This document shows positions 7,619 through 16,584 of a stretch of 39,804 bases of DNA, in pieces. The notes beneath the pieces were generated by a model. The model made no database searches. It saw nothing but the letters and a program-made list of their open reading frames with translations, and had not been told where the DNA came from. The translations under genes were made by a program, and so were the position numbers. The stretch lies in assembly GCA_016871495.1 (NCBI GenBank), contig VHDF01000040.1:1-39804 (forward strand), given 5' to 3'. This stretch comes from Verrucomicrobiota bacterium (GTDB taxonomy: Bacteria; Verrucomicrobiota; Verrucomicrobiia; Limisphaerales; VHDF01). Position 1 is the first letter of the stretch. Each line of letters opens with the position of its first letter.

Positions 7619-8788
7619 ATGATGTCCATCCTCCCAGCGCGCTTCTCTTTCTCCTTTCCCACGCCCACCCTTTGCGGGCCAGGTGTGATCTCCGATTTGC
7701 CCGGTCACCTCGCGGAGTTGGGCGTGCGGCGTCCACTCGTGGTGACCGATCCCGGACTCCTTTCCACCCGAGCCTTCCAACGTTTGCGCGAAGTCTTGGG
7801 CGCCAGCGCGCAAGGCACGGAATGGCATCTCTACAGCGGCGTGCATCCCAATCCGGTCGAGCAGGACGTTCGCGGCGCCGCGGAGTCTTGTGTGCGCGTC
7901 GGATGCGACGGCATCATCGCCTTCGGTGGCGGCAGCGCTCTGGACGCGGGCAAAGCCGCGCGCATTCTGGTCCGGCGTCCGGGTCTGGATCTGGCGCGGT
8001 TCTATGATCATTCCGAGTGGACGGGACTGCTGCCGCTGGTGGCGATCCCAACGACGGCCGGGACCGGCAGTGAAGTGGGCCGCAGCTCGGTCATCACGCT
8101 CGACAGCACCGGTCGCAAGTCCGTGTTGTTTCATCGCGAACTGTTGGCGCGCCGCGTGTTTCTCGATTCTGAATTGACCTTCGATTTGCCCGCCAAGTTG
8201 ACCGCGGCCACCGGAGCCGACGCGCTCACCCACTGCATTGAAAGTTTCACTTGTCCGGCCTTTCATCCCCTGTGCGATGGGATCGCGCTGGAAGGCATCC
8301 GGCTGGTGGTGGAAGCCTTGCCCCGGGCCTGCGCGAACGGACGCGATGTGGACGCGCGTCAGAAAATGCTCGTCGCTGCGGCGATGGGCGCAGTGGCGTT
8401 TCAAAAGGATTTGGGCTTGGTCCATTCGCTGGCGCACCCGTTGTCGACGCTTTGCGGCATGCACCATGGCTTGGCGAACGCCCTGTGCCTTTCGGCGGGA
8501 ATGAAGTTTTGCGCTGAACGCAAGCCCGGCCTTTATCGGAGGGTCGGCCAGGCATGCGGCTTGAAGGTGGAAGGCCTTGACGACCGGCAAGCGGACGCGG
8601 CCACTCTGGAATTCATCGGGCAATTTCTGGGTTCGTTGGGACTGAAGGGAAAACTGAGGGAACATGGCGCTCGCGAGGATTTGCTGGACGCGCTGGTCCT
8701 GCAGGCGGTGGACGATCCCTGTCATAGGACGAACGCTGTACCTGTCAGCGCCGAGGACTTTCGTCTTCTCTATCGGGAACTGATCTGA
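7619..8788 (+). CDS. Iron-containing (group III) alcohol dehydrogenase
   Basis: A 389-residue protein, the usual length for iron-dependent alcohol dehydrogenases. Cofactor-binding motif GGGSALDAGK is at residues 103-112, and PTTAGTGSEV at 144-153. Metal ligands can be placed at Asp201 and His205 (GADALTHCIE), His273 (LAHPLS) and His283 (HHGLANA). Members interconvert primary alcohols and aldehydes using NAD(H) or NADP(H) in the cytoplasm; the substrate cannot be read from sequence. The start is ATG 7619 or the adjacent ATG 7622, neither with a strong ribosome site. It appears monocistronic, between a structured intergenic region and a repeat-rich gap. Confidence 0.93.
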   Translation: MMSILPARFSFSFPTPTLCGPGVISDLPGHLAELGVRRPLVVTDPGLLSTRAFQRLREVLGASAQGTEWHLYSGVHPNPVEQDVRGAAESCVRVGCDGIIAFGGGSALDAGKAARILVRRPGLDLARFYDHSEWTGLLPLVAIPTTAGTGSEVGRSSVITLDSTGRKSVLFHRELLARRVFLDSELTFDLPAKLTAATGADALTHCIESFTCPAFHPLCDGIALEGIRLVVEALPRACANGRDVDARQKMLVAAAMGAVAFQKDLGLVHSLAHPLSTLCGMHHGLANALCLSAGMKFCAERKPGLYRRVGQACGLKVEGLDDRQADAATLEFIGQFLGSLGLKGKLREHGAREDLLDALVLQAVDDPCHRTNAVPVSAEDFRLLYRELI

Positions 8789-9008
8789 TGCTGCCGCGAA
8801 GGCGGTGCACCCGCGAGTAGTCGGGGCGCGCCGTTCACGGCGCTTCCGCTCGCGCCCATCGGCCGCGGCGATCTCCTCCCGTTCCATGGCCCGCCCTGGG
8901 TGAATGCCTTCGCCCTGGCAGCACCCTTGGCCGTTGAAGGGGCCCTTCCCCTTTGAAGACACACCCTGAGGCGGCGTGAACGCCGCGCCCCGGCGCTGCC
9001 GCGCGCAT
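8789..9008. repeat. Hairpin-rich intergenic segment
   Basis: Two related hairpins with four-base loops lie at 8828-8843 (GCGCCG, loop TTCA, CGGCGC) and 8971-8986 (GCGGCG, loop TGAA, CGCCGC). They are roughly inverted copies of one another, with about 125 bases between them. They directly precede R2 copy 1. No credible gene here; long frames on the minus strand are shadows of the dehydrogenase and the repeats. Confidence 0.5.
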
Positions 9009-9177
9009 CGCCGACAGCCCTGTCTGCTGTAGCGCCGGCTGCCCAGCCTGCGGGGCGACGAAGGGAACCCGGCGCGCGGAGAGCATGGAAGGGCCTCGTT
9101 CTTCACCCGCCGGGCCGACGGGCCGTCGGCGATACGGCAGGCTGGGCAGCCTGCGCCACACGACAGACGACTTCGGG
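9009..9177 (-). repeat. Dispersed repeat R2, copy 1
   Basis: This 169-bp segment matches 26321-26489 in reverse complement with scattered differences and no large gap. Each copy is itself quasi-palindromic: both ends carry variants of GCAGGCTGGGCAGCCTGCG near GTCTGTCGTGTGG or CAGCAGACAGGG. It is intergenic in both cases. The same frames stay open in both copies, but this follows from sequence identity and is not evidence for a protein. Confidence 0.85.
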
Positions 9178-9254
9178 CTGCACCGCCTCGCCGCAGGAGG
9201 GGAAAAATGGTTTCGCTTTTGTCGTGAGGAGAGGACTAGTCTAAGGAACGAACC

Positions 9255-9974
9255 ATGAGTGTGCCGATTCGAGTTTGCTTGTATGTGCTCTGCCTGGGTT
9301 TGTCGGCGGTGTTCGGCTATCGCCTGTATGTCGAGTACGAAGGGGTGTCGAAGAAGCCTGCCTCCGCTACGACCACCGACCTCGACATCAAGCTTCCGGA
9401 GGAATCCGGCGGCGGGAAGAGAAAAGGTGCCCAGGCGAATCTGGGCACTTGGGGGGCGGCCTTGTTTTTCACCCTGGCCGGATTAGGCCTGCTCGCGGGC
9501 CAGGACATTTCGAAGTATTTCTCGGGACGCGCCACCAAGCTCCTGTTCAATGACGACGGAGATCCGATTACCGATCCGGAGTATGAGATTGCCGAAAACG
9601 AATGGGCCAAGGGCAATCATCTTGATGCGATCCGGCTCTTGCGGGAATACCTTGCCAAGAACCCGCGCGAACAGTTTGCCGCGCTCCGAATCGCGGAGAT
9701 CTACGAGAAGGATTTGAACAATCCGCTGGCGGCCGCCCTGGAGTACGAGGAAGTGCTGACAAAGAAGCTGCCGCCGGAACGATGGGGATGGGCGGCGATT
9801 CACCTGTGCAATCTTTATTCGACCAAACTCGGCCAGATGGACAAAGCGGTGGCTTTGTTGCGGCGCTTGGACGAGGAGTATCCTGAAACCGCGGCGGCGG
9901 GCAAAGCTCGCCAGCGGCTGGCGATGTACGATCAAGGCGAGCTCGGTCCGGAACCGAGGGAAGGCGGCGCGTAA
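9255..9974 (+). CDS. TPR-containing membrane-anchored protein
   Basis: A 239-residue protein. Residues 1-26 form a hydrophobic N-terminal helix (VCLYVLCLGLSAVFGYRLYV), and residues about 74-93 form a second (WGAALFFTLAGLGLLAG). Residues about 120-225 are helical with TPR-like spacing: AENEWAKGNHLDAIRLLREYL, AALRIAEIYEKDLNNPLAAALEYEEVL and AVALLRRLDEEYP. This suggests a periplasmic or cytoplasmic tetratricopeptide scaffold tethered to the membrane. AAGGA lies eight bases before the ATG, supporting this start. The gene converges on the coiled-coil membrane protein with only 17 bases between stop codons. Specific function unknown. Confidence 0.78.
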   Translation: MSVPIRVCLYVLCLGLSAVFGYRLYVEYEGVSKKPASATTTDLDIKLPEESGGGKRKGAQANLGTWGAALFFTLAGLGLLAGQDISKYFSGRATKLLFNDDGDPITDPEYEIAENEWAKGNHLDAIRLLREYLAKNPREQFAALRIAEIYEKDLNNPLAAALEYEEVLTKKLPPERWGWAAIHLCNLYSTKLGQMDKAVALLRRLDEEYPETAAAGKARQRLAMYDQGELGPEPREGGA

Positions 9975-9991
9975 TCCCCTTTCCGCCATCC

Positions 9992-11932
9992 CTACTTCTT
10001 GCCCTCGTCGAAGTAGTCCTTCACGGCTCCCTGGTAAGCCCGGGGCACTTGATCCTGATTGAGCGCGCTCTGGGAATCACTCTGGGAACTCGTGCCCGCC
10101 TCCGTGTAAGAGACCCGGCTTTGTCCTTTGATGCTGACACCCTTCAGCGTGATGCTGGGCATCGGGCCGCCTGGATTGATTTGGCCTCGGACTTTGGTGG
10201 GCGATAAGTTGTCGGCCAGTTGTCCGTCGCCGCGATCGATGATCCCGCGGCTGTCGATGTCGGGCTGGGTAATGCCGGTGTTATCCCAGCTCTCGGAAAA
10301 TTCGGGGATCTCCCAGCTGTTTTCATCGGTCCATGTGCCGACGCCGCGGTTGCGACCGGTGCCGCGTCCGCGGTTACGACCGGCCTGCGATTGCCCTTTG
10401 CCCCAGCCTTGGCCGGAGGCGATGGCGGTTTGCGCGCGTTCCATGGCGTCGAGCGTGGCCATGAGGGATTCGGCATCGGCCAGTTGCTCGACCATTTCGG
10501 CCAGTTCCTTGGCGGCTTCCGCCATCTTTTCCGAACTTTCCTTTTGATCTTTCTTTTGGAGAGCTCGGGCGGCTTTGGCCAGTTTCTCGCCCACCTTGCC
10601 AAGCTTTTCGCCGGGTTCGGCGGCTTTGGACAATTCCCCCGCCATGTCCTTCAGTTTTTCCTCGGAGAGTTCGCCCTGCTTCAACTGTTCGATCATTTTT
10701 TCGAGGGATGCGCGGGCCGCATCGGCCTGGCCGTATTGCAATTGTTCGGCCAGGTCCTTTCCGTATTTCGCGGTCGCCTGCTGGGATTGCTGGATCGTTT
10801 TCGCCAGCGACTTCAGGTTTTCGAGGTCAATTTCCGTCATCTTCAAATCTTTCAAGAACTGGTCGATCTGGCTCGCGGCCAAGGCCTCCATCGCGTCATT
10901 CAGATTGGGCAGGGATAATCCCATGTCACGCGCGCGTTTGGAGAGATCGCCCAGGGACTGCTCGATATTTTCGCGGGCCGCGTTGGCGGCGGCGCCATCC
11001 TTATCTTCAAGACCCTTGGCCATGTCCTGAATTTTCTGCAAATCGCGCTTCATCTGATCGAGCGCGTCGGCGTCCGCGTTTTTGCCGTCGTTGATCGCCT
11101 TCTTCAGGGAATCGATTTGTTTCTGGAGGGCGTCGGACGTGGACTTGTTCGGATTGCTCGCGGTGCGTGCGGCTTCCTCCAATTTGCGCGCGTCGGAGCT
11201 TTGCATCATTTGTTGTGTTTCCTGCTTCAGCTTTTCCGCCGCGTTGGAGAGCTCGCGCAGGGCGTCGCTCTTGGTCAGGCGTCCGCCGTGAAGTTTCTCG
11301 CCGAGAGCGACGGCATTCTCGAGGGCTTTTTGGGTGGGCTCAAGGACCGGGGGGCGGTTTTGCAGGTTGCGCTTGACGAGTTCCGCAAGCTGTTTTCCGG
11401 CCGTTTGGATGATCTCCGCATTTTTCTTTTTTTCGAGCAGGGCCACGGAACGGTATTCGGGCACGAACCCGAGGCCGAACGTGAGCACGAGCAGCAGGCA
11501 GGTCCAGCGGGCCAGTTTGGGAAGCTGAAGAGGAAAGCTGGCGCGGGGATCGATGCGGGAAGCGTATTGCGCGGCGTCGGATACCACCCGGGCAGTCCAG
11601 GGATGCGCGGTGGAGCCGCTACCCAATTCGAGGGCGGTGCTGAGTCGCTCCTCGAGTTTGCCTTGCCGATCGAGCCAGCGGGCCATCTGCAGCGTGGGGA
11701 TTGGGCGGCGGGCCGCCAAGAGGGCACCGGCCAAGGCGGCTAAAACCGTGAAAGGAAGCCCGTAAGCAAGGATGCTTTCGGGGATGGGAGCGACTTTGTA
11801 AACGAGCACGGCGACCAGCCAGCCGGCGGCTCCGGCCGAGCCTCCCTTCCAGGCCCCTTGCCAGGCGCGCTGCCAGCGAAGTCGGCGGGCGGCGGACTGG
11901 ACCTTTTCTGAGATCTGATCGAGCTCACTCAT
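9992..11932 (-). CDS. Large coiled-coil membrane protein (DUF4175-like)
   Basis: A 646-residue protein. The N-terminal part has hydrophobic helices at about residues 27-48 and 55-75 and again at 145-165 (ARWTCLLLVLTFGLGFV), an architecture reminiscent of DUF4175 proteins. From about residue 180 to 520 it is dominated by Lys/Glu/Ala/Gln-rich heptads (repeated LEDK, QLAEL, AEAAKELAEMVEQLA-type sequence), a long coiled coil. A Gly/Arg-rich linker (about 525-545) and a Ser/Gln-rich C-terminus follow. In related bacteria such proteins sit in clusters with MoxR ATPases and von Willebrand-domain proteins, which are not present here. Role unknown; a structural or envelope role is only a guess. The start ATG is at 11932. 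Confidence 0.7.
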   Translation of the reverse strand: MSELDQISEKVQSAARRLRWQRAWQGAWKGGSAGAAGWLVAVLVYKVAPIPESILAYGLPFTVLAALAGALLAARRPIPTLQMARWLDRQGKLEERLSTALELGSGSTAHPWTARVVSDAAQYASRIDPRASFPLQLPKLARWTCLLLVLTFGLGFVPEYRSVALLEKKKNAEIIQTAGKQLAELVKRNLQNRPPVLEPTQKALENAVALGEKLHGGRLTKSDALRELSNAAEKLKQETQQMMQSSDARKLEEAARTASNPNKSTSDALQKQIDSLKKAINDGKNADADALDQMKRDLQKIQDMAKGLEDKDGAAANAARENIEQSLGDLSKRARDMGLSLPNLNDAMEALAASQIDQFLKDLKMTEIDLENLKSLAKTIQQSQQATAKYGKDLAEQLQYGQADAARASLEKMIEQLKQGELSEEKLKDMAGELSKAAEPGEKLGKVGEKLAKAARALQKKDQKESSEKMAEAAKELAEMVEQLADAESLMATLDAMERAQTAIASGQGWGKGQSQAGRNRGRGTGRNRGVGTWTDENSWEIPEFSESWDNTGITQPDIDSRGIIDRGDGQLADNLSPTKVRGQINPGGPMPSITLKGVSIKGQSRVSYTEAGTSSQSDSQSALNQDQVPRAYQGAVKDYFDEGKK

Positions 11933-12100
11933 GAGGAAAGCGATTTAAGGATTGACCGTGCTTCCTCGGGAAGGACGGCGTTGTAAGGTGGCCCAATTCA
12001 CTCGAACTGGCGAGGAAAAACCCTTTTCGATCTTGAAGGGATTGTGAGTTGTGTTAACAGTGGAGCCTGTTCCAAGCGTCACGAAACGTCATTCCATGCT

Positions 12101-12913
12101 ATGAAACTCACTCGTTCCCGCCGTTCCAACGCTTTTACACTGATCGAGTTGCTGGTGGTCATCGCCATCATTGCGATTTTGGCCGGCATGTTGTTGCCCG
12201 CGCTTTCCAAGGCGAAATCCAAGGCCCAGATGACCAAGTGCCTGAACAATATGCGTCAGTTGGGCATCGCCACGGTGATGTATGTGACCGACAACCAGAA
12301 GTATCCGGGAACACTCTTCGTCAACGGAGGGTTCCGCTATGTTTGGCCTTTGCGTTTGTTCACTCAAATTGGAACCAATCGCGAAGTATTCCACTGCCCG
12401 TCTGCCCGTCCGGATTCGAGTTGGAACACGAATCTGAACAAGACCCTGGGCGCCAGTCACATGTACGGACCGGGGCGTGACCCGTGGGGCATCAGCGAAA
12501 CCTCCCTTTTCTCAATTGGTTATAACGATTGGGGTGCGTTCCCTGCCTTCTCGGACAAGGGTTTAGGGGGTGACGTGGACAATCTGCAGTATGAAGTGAA
12601 GGAATCGGCGGTGCGCAATCCGGCTGACATGTTGATGTTGGCCGATTCCAAGCCCGGGGATGGCAATAGTGCGAAACCAACGCGGGGCTCCTTCGATGGG
12701 AATGTGGATCCCACCACGGCTGGGGAATGGCCTTCCAACCGTCATAATCGCCGCACGGTTGTGATGTTTTGCGATGGCCACGCGGAGAGCGCTTTACGCA
12801 ATGAAGTGATTGACCCGAAAAATGACCGCTGGCACCGGCGGTGGAACAACGACAATTCCCTGGCGGGCACTTGGACGGTGGTTGCCGCGCAAGCGAATCG
12901 GATCGACCCGTAA
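12101..12913 (+). CDS. Type II secretion/pilin-like protein with N-terminal methylation motif
   Basis: A 270-residue protein starting [20 protein letters not shown], a prepilin leader ending before FTLIE and followed by a hydrophobic helix. Prepilin peptidase would cut before the Phe and methylate it. The rest ([12 protein letters not shown], then [16 protein letters not shown], and a final FCDGHAES block) is the pattern of the very abundant Planctomycetes/Verrucomicrobia pseudopilin-like proteins annotated as DUF1559 or H-X9-DG family: here H-x9-DG fits [12 protein letters not shown]. These are probably extracytoplasmic, and many paralogues exist per genome. A GTG at 12044 gives a longer frame but would place 19 implausible residues before the leader. 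No secretion genes are adjacent. Confidence 0.88.
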   Translation: MKLTRSRRSNAFTLIELLVVIAIIAILAGMLLPALSKAKSKAQMTKCLNNMRQLGIATVMYVTDNQKYPGTLFVNGGFRYVWPLRLFTQIGTNREVFHCPSARPDSSWNTNLNKTLGASHMYGPGRDPWGISETSLFSIGYNDWGAFPAFSDKGLGGDVDNLQYEVKESAVRNPADMLMLADSKPGDGNSAKPTRGSFDGNVDPTTAGEWPSNRHNRRTVVMFCDGHAESALRNEVIDPKNDRWHRRWNNDNSLAGTWTVVAAQANRIDP

Positions 12914-13028
12914 TCACGATCCTGACCCATTTTGAGACGGCATCTGTCCTGCTATAGGACAACTTGAGAATGCTGCGACATTCGGAAATCGAGGGTTCAA
13001 GGATGAGCCCGCATTTTGGGAAAAGGTC

Positions 13029-13289
13029 ATGGAAGAAGCTTTGTGGGTGTCGGGATTGCTTTTGTTGTGGGGATTGTTTTTCGACAAGCCGCGCCGTATT
13101 TGGGCCGCGTTGATGTCGGGACCGGCGGCGAGGATGGAGGACAAGGCCGGGTTGCTGGTCGATCCTTCCACGGGAGAAGTTCAAGCCGTCCCGGCCATTG
13201 CCGGAGTCGAAGAAGAGTTCGCCCGGTTGCATTCGAAGCGCACCACGAGTTCATTCGCGGGACTGCTCGGGCCGCATTCATGGAACTGA
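13029..13289 (+). CDS. Small hypothetical protein with N-terminal membrane helix
   Basis: 86 residues: MEEALWVSGLLLLWGLFF at the start is a likely membrane anchor, followed by a mixed soluble tail. GGGAAAAGG lies just upstream of the ATG and could act as a ribosome site. No family recognised. It sits in the gap between the pseudopilin-like gene and the end of the nuo operon, immediately before repeat R1 copy 2. Codon use is ordinary for the region. It might be a chance frame; the N-terminal helix and ribosome site are the only positive evidence. Confidence 0.4.
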   Translation: MEEALWVSGLLLLWGLFFDKPRRIWAALMSGPAARMEDKAGLLVDPSTGEVQAVPAIAGVEEEFARLHSKRTTSSFAGLLGPHSWN

Positions 13290-13327
13290 TTCTCCTCGGG
13301 GCGGATTTTGGGGAAATGCTTGGATGG

Positions 13328-13557
13328 AAACCTAAGAACCGCAATTGATCAGCATCGATCTGTCGCAAGATCTTGGCGGCAAAGGCCTTTCTCAAGTTTC
13401 GATGGATCACCTTTCGGATCCACCTCAACTTTCGGCAGGCTTTTGCCACTCAAGCTTTTGTGCATCTCGACGCTGCTGAATTGCCGTCTCTAGCAAAAGA
13501 ACTCCGCCGGGCCAGGGTGCGGAAGGGTGAGTAACTTCAGCATCAAGTTCGTCGGGA
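13328..13557 (-). repeat. Dispersed repeat R1, copy 2 (module B then inverted module A)
   Basis: 13328-13494 matches module B of copy 1 (1601-1765) in the same strand sense. 13494-13557 matches module A of copy 1 in reverse complement. Relative to A, module B is therefore flipped compared with copy 1. Module A starts within a few bases of the nuoN stop codon (13560) and points away from that gene, the same gene-relative orientation as in copies 1 and 3. Confidence 0.85.
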
Positions 13558-13559
13558 TT

Positions 13560-15056
13560 TTAAAGCACACCCAATTTGAGCGCGTGGTGAATGCGTCCCA
13601 GGAGGAATTCGGGGAAGAATCCCAGGACGAAAAGGACGACAACGACGAAAAGGACTGTGAGTCGCGCGCAGAGCGGGATTTCCAGCGGCGGCATATCCTC
13701 GCGAGTTGGCGCGGCAACGTAAGCCTGCTTGAGGACGAGCAGGTAGTAGTAGAGGGAGACACAACTCATCGCGATGGCGATGCTCACCAGCCACATCCAG
13801 CCCAATGGCTTCACCGCCGCAACGGCCGCGAAGAGATAAAACTTGCCAAAGAATCCCGCCAACGGCGGCACACCAGCCAGGGAAAGCAGCAACGCCATCA
13901 GACTGAACGCCAACACGGGTGAGCGTTTGGAAAGGCCGGTGAAAGCGTCGAAGCGGTCGTGCCCCGCCGCGTTCTCCACAAAACTCACGACGCCGAAGGC
14001 GCCGATCGAGGAGAATCCGTAGACGAGGCTGTAGAACACCACACTGGCGGCGCCTTGCTCGCCTTGCGCGAGGATTCCCAGCAATAAATATCCGCCATGC
14101 GAAACGGCCGAAAAAGCCAGCAGACGGCGCACGCTTGATTGTCCCAGGGCGGCGATGTTTCCCATCACCATCGACAGAGCGGCGACTCCGGCGAGGAGGG
14201 GCATCCAGCCCGAAACGAAATGACCCCAGGATCCGTCCCCGGCCGCTCCGGCCAGGCCAGAACCCATGAACTTGAGCATCAGCCAGAAACTGGCCACTTT
14301 GGATCCGGAAGCGATCAACGCGGCGGAAGCCGCGGGTGCGCCTTGATAAACATCGGGGGCCCACCAGTGGAACGGAACCACGGCGACCTTAAATCCGAAC
14401 CCTGCCACCACCATGGCCACGGCCACCCAGACCAAGGGATCGGGACTTCCGGCGGCAAGCTTGGCTCCCAGCGCTTTGAGGGTCATTTCTCCCGTGGCGC
14501 CATAGAGAAGACTGAAACCGTAAAGCAGGAAGGCCGCCGCGACGCCGCCGAACAGGAAGTATTTCAAACCGGCCTCGGTCGATTCGCGCTGGCCTTTGTT
14601 CAAGGCGGTGAGGATGTAGAGCGAGAGGCTCGCCAGTTCGACGCTCGCAAAAATCATGAGCAGATGCTCCGCGCTGGCCATGCACAGCATGCCCACCAAG
14701 GCGAGGGCGAGCACGGCGAAGTACTCACCGGCGTGTTCGGACCAATCGCCGGGCGCCATGAGGCAGGCCGAAAGCAGTCCCATCACGATCAAGCCTTGCT
14801 TCACGACAAGGCCCGTGGCGCCCAAGGACCACATGCCGCCCGGCGCGATGCCGGCGAACGGCCAGAGAAAAGTGGTGAGCAAAGCCAAAGCGCCGCCGGA
14901 AAGAAACGCCGCCAGCAGCACGCGGCGCCGGCGCGTGTCCTCCAGTTCGCGTGCCCAGACCAAATCGAGGAAGAGCACAAGCAACGACGTGGCGGTGAGG
15001 GCCAATTCCGGCAGGCAAGCCTTCGCGAGATCGAGATAGGCGGCGGAGTTCACCAT
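13560..15056 (-). CDS. nuoN: NADH-quinone oxidoreductase subunit N
   Basis: A 498-residue, ~14-helix antiporter-like subunit of the membrane arm of complex I. Key residues of the proton channel are present: Glu140 in the TM5 segment FASVELASLSLYIL, Lys223 in FKVAVVPFHWWAPDVYQG (TM7), Lys253 in the TM8 region, and a lysine in GFFGKFYLF (TM12). PFHWWAPDVYQG is specific for NuoN rather than L or M. It is the last gene of the operon; its ATG overlaps the end of the second nuoM by seven bases. Repeat R1 module A follows the stop directly. Confidence 0.95.
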   Translation of the reverse strand: MVNSAAYLDLAKACLPELALTATSLLVLFLDLVWARELEDTRRRRVLLAAFLSGGALALLTTFLWPFAGIAPGGMWSLGATGLVVKQGLIVMGLLSACLMAPGDWSEHAGEYFAVLALALVGMLCMASAEHLLMIFASVELASLSLYILTALNKGQRESTEAGLKYFLFGGVAAAFLLYGFSLLYGATGEMTLKALGAKLAAGSPDPLVWVAVAMVVAGFGFKVAVVPFHWWAPDVYQGAPAASAALIASGSKVASFWLMLKFMGSGLAGAAGDGSWGHFVSGWMPLLAGVAALSMVMGNIAALGQSSVRRLLAFSAVSHGGYLLLGILAQGEQGAASVVFYSLVYGFSSIGAFGVVSFVENAAGHDRFDAFTGLSKRSPVLAFSLMALLLSLAGVPPLAGFFGKFYLFAAVAAVKPLGWMWLVSIAIAMSCVSLYYYLLVLKQAYVAAPTREDMPPLEIPLCARLTVLFVVVVLFVLGFFPEFLLGRIHHALKLGVL

Positions 15057-16555
15057 CCCACCACCTTCCTGAGCCCGGCGAAAAACGCGCCGTCAAACGC
15101 CGATTGGATCCAGATCATCATCCAGGCGGGGTACAAACCGATCGCGATGCTGATCGCGAGCAAACTCACGGCGCCAAGCTTTTCAGCGCAACTGATCGGT
15201 TCCCACGGATCGTGAGGAGCCGCGCTTTCGGTTGTGCCAGGGGCGAGGACGCCCGCATCGGCTGCGAAGAACGCTCGCTGCATGGCGCGCAGCGTGTAGG
15301 CGGCGCCGACGACGATGCCGAGGCCCGCCGCGATGGCCATCCACGGAAAGCGTTTCCAAGCGCCCATGAGAACTTGCAGCTCGGCGACGAATCCGCTGAA
15401 GCCGGGCAGCCCCATGGAAGCGCAACCGGCGAGCACGAACGTGGCTGCCGCGAAAGGAAGTTCGCGCCCGAGGTTCAACTGTTTCAGCTCGTCGAGGTTT
15501 CGTGTGTGCGCCCGGTCATAAACCATGCGCCCGACCACGCCGAAGAGAAGTCCCGCGAGGATGCCGTGTGAAAACATCTGCAAAACCGCGCCGACCAATC
15601 CGGCGATGTTCATGCTGGCGAGTCCGAGCAGAACGAAGCCCATGTGGCTGACGCTGGAATAGCCGATGACGAACTTGAAATCCGATTGGGCGAGGGCGAC
15701 GAGAGCGCCCAGGACAATGCCGGCCACCGCCAGCCATCCGATGGATTCGTGCCAGATTTTGAGTCCTTGCGGGAACAAAGCCATGGAGACGCGCAACGCG
15801 CCGTAGGCCCCAAGCTTCATGACCACGCCCGCGAGCAGCATGGACGCCGCGGTGGGCGCCGCGACGTGACCGGTGGGCGCCCAGGTATGGAACGGCCACA
15901 GACCCGCCAGAATGGCGAAGCCGACGAAGGACACTGGAAACGCCCAGCGCTGGAAATCGGCGCTGAATCCGACCTTGGCCAGTTCCGGCAGGCTGAAGGT
16001 TTGGCTTCCCGACAGCACGTAGGCGGCCACCATCACCGCGAGCACCAGCGCGCTGCCGACGAAGGAATACAGGGCCAGTTTCATGGCGCCAAACTCGCGG
16101 TTGGTGGAGCCCCAAATGGCGATCAGGAAGTATTTGGGGATGATGGCGATCTCGTAAAAGACGAAGAGTTGGAACAGATCGAAGCTGAGGAAAACCCCGT
16201 GCACCCCGCCGATCAGCGCCAGGTAAAAGGCAAAGAATTCGCGCGGGCGCTTCTCGACGTTCCAGGAAAAGAGGATGCCGGCAACGGAGGCAATGCCTGT
16301 GAGCAGGACGAGGGTGAGGCTGATGCCATCGTAAGCGAGGTGGAAGTCGATCCCAAGCGAAGGGATCCACGCCCATTTCTGGATCGTGATCAATTCGCCG
16401 GCGGGCTTGAACTTCACCGCTTCCAGGAGGGCGATGCCAAGTCCCGTGAGCGAGCTGGCGAGGGCAACGCCACGTGCCCAGCGCGCGCCCGGCACGGGCA
16501 CGAACATGAGCACGAGCACTCCGAGGAACGCGCTATAGAGGGTCCAAGCCAGCAT
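15050..16555 (-). CDS. nuoM: Second NADH-quinone oxidoreductase subunit M (NuoM2), atypical
   Basis: From ATG 16555 the protein has 501 residues and the NuoM fold. Glu135 (FYEIAIIPKYFL) is the TM5 glutamate, Lys247 (GVVMKLGAYG) the TM8 lysine, and GFVAELQV carries the TM12 glutamate. However, the TM7 motif that should read like FAVKVPMFPFH reads FAILAGLWPFHTW: the conserved channel lysine is Leu216. In TM5, the position six after Glu135, normally Met, is Lys141. The gene is a paralogue, not a copy, of the upstream nuoM and probably represents a fourth proton pump. The frame is open to 16633 and a GTG at 16609 is an alternative start; ATG 16555 begins directly at the first membrane helix and clears the preceding stop at 16585. 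Confidence 0.9.
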   Translation of the reverse strand: MLAWTLYSAFLGVLVLMFVPVPGARWARGVALASSLTGLGIALLEAVKFKPAGELITIQKWAWIPSLGIDFHLAYDGISLTLVLLTGIASVAGILFSWNVEKRPREFFAFYLALIGGVHGVFLSFDLFQLFVFYEIAIIPKYFLIAIWGSTNREFGAMKLALYSFVGSALVLAVMVAAYVLSGSQTFSLPELAKVGFSADFQRWAFPVSFVGFAILAGLWPFHTWAPTGHVAAPTAASMLLAGVVMKLGAYGALRVSMALFPQGLKIWHESIGWLAVAGIVLGALVALAQSDFKFVIGYSSVSHMGFVLLGLASMNIAGLVGAVLQMFSHGILAGLLFGVVGRMVYDRAHTRNLDELKQLNLGRELPFAAATFVLAGCASMGLPGFSGFVAELQVLMGAWKRFPWMAIAAGLGIVVGAAYTLRAMQRAFFAADAGVLAPGTTESAAPHDPWEPISCAEKLGAVSLLAISIAIGLYPAWMMIWIQSAFDGAFFAGLRKVVGW

Positions 16556-16584
16556 GAGGAATTGGTGGGTCGATCGGATGAATT

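Noticed and set aside
7541-9106. 521-residue open frame on the minus strand across the alcohol dehydrogenase
   Set aside because: It is the antisense of a well-supported enzyme plus a repeat region; composition is Arg/Gln/His-rich with no recognisable domain.
12044-12100. Upstream GTG start for the pseudopilin-like protein
   Set aside because: It would put 19 extra residues before a prepilin leader that is complete from the ATG at 12101.
1601-13494. Conserved minus-strand peptide in R1 module B (AKACRKL and on)
   Set aside because: The two copies share the frame only because they share the sequence; changes include non-synonymous ones, the ends differ, and no start or ribosome site is consistent.
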